From the NCBI GenBank assembly GCA_036732565.1, contig DAINCF010000206.1, positions 1 through 11,643 on the forward strand: DNA of 11,643 nucleotides, given 5' to 3'. How positions within the stretch are numbered: the first letter of the stretch is position 1; each line of letters opens with the position of its first letter. Of this stretch, positions 6,439 through 11,643 are shown in pieces. Both the position numbers and the translations under genes were made by a program. Under the pieces are notes generated by a model, which saw only the letters and a program-made list of their open reading frames with translations, was not told the origin of the DNA and did not search any database. This DNA is from JAIVJN01 sp036732565. GTDB lineage: Bacteria > Acidobacteriota > Vicinamibacteria > Vicinamibacterales > UBA2999.

Positions 6439-8025
6439 ATGCGACGCCTCCTAGCGATCTCGATTGCCCTTCTGGCGCTCACGCTCACCACCGGCGCCCA
6501 GCCCTCGGTCGATCCGGCCACCATCGGCCGCATCCGGCAAGAGGCGCTGCAGCGGTCGCAGGTGATGGATCACGCCTGGTGGCTCTCGGAGGTGTACGGC
6601 CCGCGCGTGAGCGGCACGCCGGCGTTCGCCGCCGCCAGCGAGTGGGCGATGAAGCGCTTCAACGAGTGGGGCCTCGCCAACGTCCATCAGGAGCGCTTTC
6701 GCTACGGCCAAGGCTGGGTGATCGAGAAGTTCTCGGCACAGCTGCTCCAGCCGCAGCCGCAGATTCTCATCGGCGCGCCGCGCGCGTTCTCGCGGTCGAC
6801 GGCCGGTCCGATCACCGCGGATGTCGTGCGTGTGGCGGTGGCATCCGAGGCCGATCTCGCGAAATACCAGGGGCAGCTCCGCGACAAGATCGTCGTGATG
6901 CAGCCGACCCGCGCCGTTCGGATGCTCGATGGCCGCGTCGTGCTGCGCATGACCGAAGCGGACTTCGACGAGGCAGCGCACACGCCCGTCCCGCCCGACG
7001 CCGTGCCACCATCCGCCGCTGCCGAAGCGGTACGCGGGCTCGCGCAAAAGGTCAACGCGTTCCTCGTCGCCGAAGGGGCGGCCGCGCTCCTCGACCGGGG
7101 CAGCGATTCGGACCTGTCCGCGGGCGGCAGCGACCTGTCGTGGCAGACGCAGCGCGTCGACGGTGGGACCATCTTTCCGGGAGGTGGCGGCAGCCCCGAT
7201 CCGAGTGCGCCGCCGCAAGTGCCATCGGCGACGCTGGCCGTCGAGCACTACAACCGCATCGTGCGGCTGCTCGCCCGCAACGTGCCGGTGAAGATCGAGT
7301 TGAACATCCAGACGACCTTCCATCCCGAAGGAGACTCGCTCAACGGCATCAACACCCTCGCGGAAATTCCGGGCACCGATCGGGCGAACGAAGTCGTGCT
7401 GCTCGGCGCCCACATGGACGGCGTGCCGTACGCCATCGGCGCGACCGACAACGCGACCGGCTCAGCCGCGATGATGGAGGCGCTGCGCGTCATCAAGGGG
7501 CTCGGCGTCAGGCCGCGGCGGACCATTCGCGTAGCGCTGTGGTGCGCTGAAGAGCAGGGCCTGCGCGGCTCCCGCGCCTACGTGCAGGAGCATTACTTCG
7601 ACTTCGCCTCGAGCACGCCCAAGCCGGGCCATGACACCCTTACGGCCTACTTCAACCTCGACAACGGCACGGGTCGCATTCGCGGCATCTGGAGTCAGGC
7701 CAACCTTGCGGCGATGCCGATCTTCAAGACCTGGGGCGCGTCACTCGACGATCTCGGATGGCAGCTCGTCAGCCCGCGGAGCGTCTCGGCGACCGACCAC
7801 TCGTCGTTCGACAACGCGGGACTGCCGGGCTTCCAGTTCATGCAGGAGCGACTCGAGTACAACTCGCGGACGCATCACTCCAACATGGATGCGTTCGATC
7901 GCATCCAGCGCGACGATCTGATTCAGCAGGCCACGGTCGCGGCGGTGTTTGCCTGGCACGCCGCCAACTGGCCGGAGAAGCTCCCGAGAAAGCCGATGCC
8001 CGCGCAGAAGGGCACCGCACAGTAG
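6439..8025 (+). CDS. Secreted M28-family zinc metallopeptidase
   Basis: This 528-residue protein is an exported aminopeptidase/carboxypeptidase-Q-like member of M28. Residues 1-20 form a signal peptide (basic MRR, hydrophobic core, cleavage probably near TTGA-QP). Residues about 120-260 include a segment resembling a protease-associated insert and a Gly/Pro-rich linker near 245-260. The catalytic domain (about 300-510) has His325 in GAHMD, bridging Asp337 in GATDN, catalytic Glu371 and ligand Glu372 in WCAEEQG, Asp408 in NLDNG and His480 in THHSNMD, so both zinc sites appear complete. The ATG at 6439 is preceded by GGGGAGA at 6429-6435 and gives a proper signal peptide, which favours it over upstream starts. 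It probably acts in the periplasm or outside the cell in peptide scavenging. No cofactor gene is adjacent, and its link with the ligase cluster is unclear. Confidence 0.92.
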   Translation: MRRLLAISIALLALTLTTGAQPSVDPATIGRIRQEALQRSQVMDHAWWLSEVYGPRVSGTPAFAAASEWAMKRFNEWGLANVHQERFRYGQGWVIEKFSAQLLQPQPQILIGAPRAFSRSTAGPITADVVRVAVASEADLAKYQGQLRDKIVVMQPTRAVRMLDGRVVLRMTEADFDEAAHTPVPPDAVPPSAAAEAVRGLAQKVNAFLVAEGAAALLDRGSDSDLSAGGSDLSWQTQRVDGGTIFPGGGGSPDPSAPPQVPSATLAVEHYNRIVRLLARNVPVKIELNIQTTFHPEGDSLNGINTLAEIPGTDRANEVVLLGAHMDGVPYAIGATDNATGSAAMMEALRVIKGLGVRPRRTIRVALWCAEEQGLRGSRAYVQEHYFDFASSTPKPGHDTLTAYFNLDNGTGRIRGIWSQANLAAMPIFKTWGASLDDLGWQLVSPRSVSATDHSSFDNAGLPGFQFMQERLEYNSRTHHSNMDAFDRIQRDDLIQQATVAAVFAWHAANWPEKLPRKPMPAQKGTAQ

Positions 8026-8182
8026 AGTTGGAAGCTCATCATCAAGGTCGCGCGCCGTGCAGCCGCGAGCACATCGTCACGCGCAGGAGATGTACGGTTT
8101 CCACGACACGTCGCGTGCTTATCTCATCCACACGCTACGCGCATCGATCATCGATTTTGCGTGCGCGCAGCGCGATCTTTAC
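8026..8182. other. Non-coding stretch before the polysaccharide locus
   Basis: No gene with good coding character is seen between the peptidase stop and the -35 box at 8183. There is a short direct repeat of ATCGAT near 8144-8156, too small to call an operator. No clear terminator for the peptidase gene is visible. Confidence 0.5.
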
Positions 8183-8212
8183 TTGACACTTCAGGCGTCC
8201 GCCCGTTAGCTT
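8183..8212 (+). promoter_or_regulatory. Sigma-70-like promoter for the polysaccharide genes
   Basis: A perfect TTGACA (8183-8188) is followed after 18 bases by TAGCTT (8207-8212), which keeps the key first, second and last bases of TATAAT. It sits in non-coding DNA on the correct strand. It would start a message near 8219, with a leader of about 165 bases before the sugar transferase start. Housekeeping-type transcription is implied; no operator is recognised. Confidence 0.6.
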
Positions 8213-8214
8213 GT

Positions 8215-8385
8215 GAGTGCCCCCCAGGCACTCGGTGAATCGCTAACCGAAGGGCCCCCACCCTTTCAATCGATGTTTGTGAGTTGCGTCATGTCATCTG
8301 TCCGGTCGAGCTTCATTCCGGGCGTGATAATGGCCAGGGGTCTTCGCGGTTGCCGGCTTCTGCCGCGACGAAGGATGGAACGGTC
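8215..8385 (+). promoter_or_regulatory. Structured 5' leader of the polysaccharide genes
   Basis: Three closely packed stems open the leader: GAGTGCC with GGCACTC (8215-8233, loop CCCCA), a short CGGT with ACCG (8233-8249), and AAGGG with CCCTT (8250-8265, loop CCCCCA). The first and third show nearly the same C-rich loop. The remaining 120 bases show no strong stem. AAGGA at 8371-8375 is the likely ribosome site. No known riboswitch core, including the cyclic-di-GMP types, was recognised. It may be an untranslated regulatory RNA, a protein-binding leader, or simply a stable 5' end; if transcription starts near 8219 the first stem would be partly outside the message. Confidence 0.4.
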
Positions 8386-9828
8386 ATGACGCGGATGTTG
8401 CGTCGCATCCTGCCCCGAGCCAATCGCGCTTTCGATGCGCTCTGCGCGTTTCTCCTGCTGCTCGTCGTGTTCGCGATCTCGAACGCGGAGCGTATGCCTG
8501 GAGGTGCGGACGACTTCCTCCAGTCCCGCATCAGCGTGAAGAACGTGATCCTGCTCGTGCTGTTCCTCGTCACGTGGAGCACCGCGTTCGCCACCGCCGG
8601 GTTGCACCGGCCACCGTCGCAGCAATCATCGCTGCGGCGGCAGGCGTGGCTCATCGTCCGCGCCTGCACGGTGGGCGTGCTGCCGCTGCCGCTCTTCGCC
8701 CTGACGAGCGAGAGCGGTGCATTCCGGATGTGGATGGTTGGGGCGTTTTGGATTACGGCCGTAGTGGTCGAGATCGCCGGGCGATCCTCGCTCACCATGC
8801 TGGCGCGCTATCTCGAGAAGCGGGCCTCCGCGCGGCAGAACGTGCTCATCGTCGGCAGCGGGCCACGGACGCTGCGGCTGTTCGAGGAGCTCACGACCAG
8901 TCGATCGCTGCAGTATCGCGTCCTCGGCTTCGTCGACTCCCCAGGCGGTCACGACGTGGCGCCCCAGGTGCGTGAGCGCATGCTGGGATCGCTCGACGAG
9001 CTGGAGACGCTGCTCGCCAGGAACCCGGTGGACCTGGTGCTGGTGAGTCTGCCCGTCAGCTCCTGCTACGCGGAAATCCAGCAGGCCATCAGCGCCTGCG
9101 AGGGCGTCGGCGTCGAGGTGCAAGTCGATCTGTCCGACTTCTTCGCGCTGTCGCTCGCCAAGCCCAGGTTCGATCAGGCCGACGAGTTCCCGGCCATGCG
9201 CCTCACGACCGTGGTCACGGAAGACTACCGGCTCGTGATCAAGCGTCTCTTCGATCTGTTCGCCTCCGCGGGAGGGTTGCTGGCACTGATGCCCGTGCTG
9301 GTTGTCTGCGCGTGCCTGGTGAAACTCAGCGGACCGGGCCCGATCCTCTTCACGCAGAAGCGCTACGGCTACAACCGCCGCCAGTTCAAGATGTACAAGT
9401 TCCGCACGATGGTGAATGACGCGGAGCGGCTGCAGGCCAGCCTCGAGGACCAGAACGAGGCGGTGGGGCCGATCTTCAAGATCCGTCAGGACCCGCGGAT
9501 TACCCCGATTGGGCGCATTCTTCGAAAGACGTCGCTCGACGAGCTGCCGCAGTTGATCAACGTGCTCAAAGGCGACATGTCGATCGTGGGCCCACGGCCC
9601 ATGTCGATTCGCGACGTCGAGCGCTTCACCGAGGCGCGCTTGATGCGCCGATTCAGCGTGCGTCCCGGTATCACCTGCCTCTGGCAGGTGTCCGGCCGCA
9701 GCAACACCACCTTCGATACCTGGGTACAACTGGATCTCGCGTACATCGACAACTGGTCGCTGTCCCTCGACGCGCGGATCCTCTTGAAGACGGTGCCCGC
9801 CGTGATTTCCGGCTCGGGCGCCGCATGA
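8386..9828 (+). CDS. Polyprenyl-phosphate sugar-1-phosphate transferase (WcaJ/WbaP type)
   Basis: This 480-residue membrane protein starts exopolysaccharide synthesis by moving a sugar-1-phosphate from a nucleotide sugar to undecaprenyl phosphate. The N-terminal half has hydrophobic segments near 18-34, 52-71, 91-108 and 113-130, then a Rossmann-like domain beginning NVLIVGSGP (152-160). A further membrane segment (about 290-311) leads into the bacterial sugar transferase domain: FTQKRYG (322-328), KMYKFRTM (335-342), DELPQLINVLKGDMSIVGPRP (385-405, the catalytic Asp-Glu and the Pro-Arg-Pro signature), RPGITCLWQVSGRS (426-439) and YIDNWSL (453-459). The family signatures are intact and length is normal. 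The ATG at 8386 was chosen over upstream starts because AAGGA precedes it and the membrane region follows directly. Its stop overlaps the next gene by four bases (ATGA), which suggests coupled translation. Glucose- versus galactose-type specificity cannot be told. Confidence 0.95.
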   Translation: MTRMLRRILPRANRAFDALCAFLLLLVVFAISNAERMPGGADDFLQSRISVKNVILLVLFLVTWSTAFATAGLHRPPSQQSSLRRQAWLIVRACTVGVLPLPLFALTSESGAFRMWMVGAFWITAVVVEIAGRSSLTMLARYLEKRASARQNVLIVGSGPRTLRLFEELTTSRSLQYRVLGFVDSPGGHDVAPQVRERMLGSLDELETLLARNPVDLVLVSLPVSSCYAEIQQAISACEGVGVEVQVDLSDFFALSLAKPRFDQADEFPAMRLTTVVTEDYRLVIKRLFDLFASAGGLLALMPVLVVCACLVKLSGPGPILFTQKRYGYNRRQFKMYKFRTMVNDAERLQASLEDQNEAVGPIFKIRQDPRITPIGRILRKTSLDELPQLINVLKGDMSIVGPRPMSIRDVERFTEARLMRRFSVRPGITCLWQVSGRSNTTFDTWVQLDLAYIDNWSLSLDARILLKTVPAVISGSGAA

Positions 9829-11441
9829 TGAACCGTAGGTCCGACATGTCAGAATCCGACGTCACCACCTCGCAGTCGCGCGACGGCAAGGCGGCCGACC
9901 ACCCGGCCGTCACGCCATCGACCACGAACCAAAACACGACGCCAGCCGCCAACGAACCAGGCGGCGCGATGGAGCTGGCGGCGCAGGACGTCCAGCGCCT
10001 GCCGCTGCCAGACGATGTCGTCGACTGGATGGGATTCGTCCGGCGGCAGTGGCTGCTGATGGCCGCCGTCTGGCTGGTCGTGATGGTCGGCGTCGCGGTC
10101 GCGCTCTACTACTGGCCGCGAGAGTACACCTCCGGCGCCAAGTTCCTGGTGAAGAACGCCCGGCAGGAGCTCGTCGTCGCGCCGAACGAAGGCGCGACCT
10201 CGGTGTCTCGGGACTTCGTCTCCGAAGAAACGCTGAACACCGAGCTCGAGCTGCTGCGCAGCTGGGACATCCTCACGCAGGTGGTCCGCGAGCTCAATCT
10301 CGACCAGGCGCTGATCGCGCAAGGCAGACCGCCCGAGATCGCGACCGAGATGGCCACGCACGGATTGTTTCGCTCGATCAACGCCGGCACCATCCGCAAG
10401 ACCAACGTCGTGCAGCTGTCGTACACGAGCACGGACCCCGAGCTGGCCGCGGCGATCGTCCGTCACATCGCCGATGCCTACTTGGCCGCCCACCTGACGA
10501 TGCACAGCAGCCCGGGCACGTATGAACTGTTCAAGACTCAGGCGACCAACGCACGCACCGAGCTGCGGGCGGCGGAAGAAGAGCTCGCGGCCCTGGCGCG
10601 CAGCTCCAACCTGGTCATGCTGGACACGCAGAAACAGGAGGCGCTCAAGACCGTCCAGGAGCTCGATGCCCAGTTGAACACGCTCACCGCCGAGATGCAC
10701 GAGCAGGAAACGCGGGGGCGGGTCGCCGAGCTGCACATGGCACGTACGCCGCAGCGCGTCTCGACGGTTCGCCGCAACATCCCGGCGCAGTCTTCGGTCG
10801 AGCACCTGCACACCATGGTCACCGAGCTGACGAACAAGCGCACGCAGGCCCTGACCCGGTATCAGCCCACCGATCGCCTGGTCGTGGAGATCGACAAACA
10901 AATCGCCGATACGACCGCCGCGCTCGAGCGGGCCAAGAAGATGGACGCCGCCGAGGAGTCGACCGACCTCAACCCGGCCTGGCAGTCGCTCGAGGCAGAG
11001 CGGATGAAGGCGCGACTCGCCTACTCCGGTCTCGAAAGCAAGACCGTCGAGATCAAGCGCGAGCTCGAGGAGCAGCGGGCACGCACGCTGGCCATCACCG
11101 AAGCGGGGCCGCGCTATGAGGAGCTGACGCGCAGAGTGGCCGAGGCCAAATCGCGATACGAGCTCTACGGGAAGAAGGAAGAGGAAGCTCGCATAGCCGA
11201 AGTCCTGGACCGGCAGCGCATTTCCAACGTGGTGCTGGCGCAGGCTCCGATGGTGTCGCATGTGCCGTCGAAACCGAACGTTCGGCTCGGGCTCGTTGCC
11301 GGGGCGGTGTTCGCGGCGGTCGTCGCCGTCGGCCTCGCGTTCCTGCGCGAGATGTTCGGCGTGGAGTTCTCTCGTCGTCGCAGGCCACCGACGGACCTGG
11401 CGGTCCTCGGCATCTCGTCGGCCACGCCGCAGTTGCGTTGA
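9825..11441 (+). CDS. Polysaccharide co-polymerase (Wzz/GumC-like), without kinase domain
   Basis: This 538-residue inner-membrane protein regulates polysaccharide chain length and couples polymerisation to export. Residues 1-65 are a hydrophilic, Ser/Thr/Asn-rich cytoplasmic tail. TM1 is at about 76-96, followed by a Wzz domain (YTSGAKFLVK near 101-110). Long heptad-like helices follow (about 235-300, 335-375, 385-460). The proline-rich PSKPN motif (481-485) precedes TM2 (about 488-506). After TM2 only about 30 residues remain, with a basic RRRR and DLAVLG. No Walker A or B motif or tyrosine cluster is present, so the BY-kinase found fused in many homologues is absent and may be encoded separately. 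The start could be either ATG at 9825 or 9828, or MSESDV at 9846; the ATGA overlap favours the first two. Confidence 0.92.
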   Translation: MMNRRSDMSESDVTTSQSRDGKAADHPAVTPSTTNQNTTPAANEPGGAMELAAQDVQRLPLPDDVVDWMGFVRRQWLLMAAVWLVVMVGVAVALYYWPREYTSGAKFLVKNARQELVVAPNEGATSVSRDFVSEETLNTELELLRSWDILTQVVRELNLDQALIAQGRPPEIATEMATHGLFRSINAGTIRKTNVVQLSYTSTDPELAAAIVRHIADAYLAAHLTMHSSPGTYELFKTQATNARTELRAAEEELAALARSSNLVMLDTQKQEALKTVQELDAQLNTLTAEMHEQETRGRVAELHMARTPQRVSTVRRNIPAQSSVEHLHTMVTELTNKRTQALTRYQPTDRLVVEIDKQIADTTAALERAKKMDAAEESTDLNPAWQSLEAERMKARLAYSGLESKTVEIKRELEEQRARTLAITEAGPRYEELTRRVAEAKSRYELYGKKEEEARIAEVLDRQRISNVVLAQAPMVSHVPSKPNVRLGLVAGAVFAAVVAVGLAFLREMFGVEFSRRRRPPTDLAVLGISSATPQLR

Positions 11442-11502
11442 ATGTCTAGGGAAGCGATCAACAGAATTGCTACCAGCTGCCGACAGCTCGGATAGTAGTT
11501 CC

Positions 11503-11525
11503 GGGCCGTTCCTACGGAACGGCCC
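11503..11525. terminator. Perfect 10-bp hairpin between co-polymerase and next gene
   Basis: GGGCCGTTCC (11503-11512) pairs without mismatch with GGAACGGCCC (11516-11525) around the loop TAC. The following bases (TGTTGGGATTT) contain only a poor T-run, so complete intrinsic termination is doubtful. It could attenuate transcription or protect the upstream message. The rest of the 129-base gap holds only the ribosome site of the next gene. Confidence 0.5.
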
Positions 11526-11570
11526 TGTTGGGATTTCGACGGTACTTCCCATTAGAGGAGAGTCCGAATC

Positions 11571-11643
11571 GTGAACAGGTCATCATTGGTCGCCGTCGTC
11601 CTGTTGCTCGCCAGCGCTCCGGCGCTCGTCGCGCAGCAGGGCC
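11571..11643 (+). CDS. Start of a secreted protein (incomplete at window end)
   Basis: A GTG at 11571 follows AGAGGAGAG (about 11554-11562), a strong ribosome site. The first 24 codons read as a signal peptide: basic MNR, a hydrophobic run LVAVVLLLASAPAL and a likely cleavage after Val-Ala before Gln-Gln. The gene runs off the window. Being downstream of a sugar transferase and a co-polymerase, it may be an outer-membrane export protein or another envelope component of the same locus, but nothing in these residues identifies the family. Confidence 0.6.
   Translation, partial: MNRSSLVAVVLLLASAPALVAQQG

Noticed and set aside
8215..8385. Cyclic-di-GMP riboswitch before the exopolysaccharide genes.
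   Set aside because: I looked for the conserved A-rich junction and tetraloop-receptor pattern of the GEMM classes and did not find it.
9849..11552. Long minus-strand open frame of about 567 codons opposite the co-polymerase gene.
   Set aside because: It is a codon-bias shadow: no recognisable domain, composition dominated by Arg, Gly and Leu, and the plus-strand gene is clear.

Overview
The window is GC-rich, densely coding bacterial chromosome. The mix of genes, the many palindromic and low-complexity intergenic repeats, and the weak Shine-Dalgarno sites suggest a Gram-negative soil-type bacterium, most plausibly Acidobacteriota of the Vicinamibacteria type. That placement is inference: there is no rRNA or other marker gene here. 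No tRNA, rRNA, CRISPR array, transposase or phage gene was seen.

Region 1 (about 1-5563) holds five plus-strand genes: an alpha/beta-hydrolase esterase (102-815), a RimK-like ATP-grasp ligase (874-1806), a YbdK/GCS2-type carboxylate-amine ligase (1938-3041), an M29-type metallo-aminopeptidase (3277-4287), and a protein that looks like a circularly permuted ATP-grasp ligase (4373-5563). Three predicted amide-bond-forming enzymes with a peptidase and an esterase form a coherent set for making, and trimming or releasing, a small peptide-like or amidated metabolite. No product can be named from the sequence. Each gap between these genes, and the junction after the last one, carries a palindrome or a tandem repeat.

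Region 2 (5573-8025) has a minus-strand class I SAM methyltransferase, convergent with the ligase cluster and ending inside a shared hairpin. Divergent from it is a secreted M28-family zinc metallopeptidase with an intact active site.

Region 3 (8026-11643) is the start of an exopolysaccharide locus. A consensus-like -35 box and a leader of about 170 bases with stacked hairpins precede a polyprenyl-phosphate sugar-1-phosphate transferase (WcaJ/WbaP type). This overlaps by four bases a Wzz/GumC-type polysaccharide co-polymerase that lacks a tyrosine-kinase domain. A perfect 10-bp hairpin follows, then the first 24 codons of a secreted protein that runs off the window. The transferase would load the first sugar onto the lipid carrier and the co-polymerase would control chain length and couple synthesis to export.

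The most unusual material is the ligase cluster and the intergenic repeats. Among the repeats is a palindrome family with invariant loops but differing stems, one copy of which provides the stop codons of two convergent genes.
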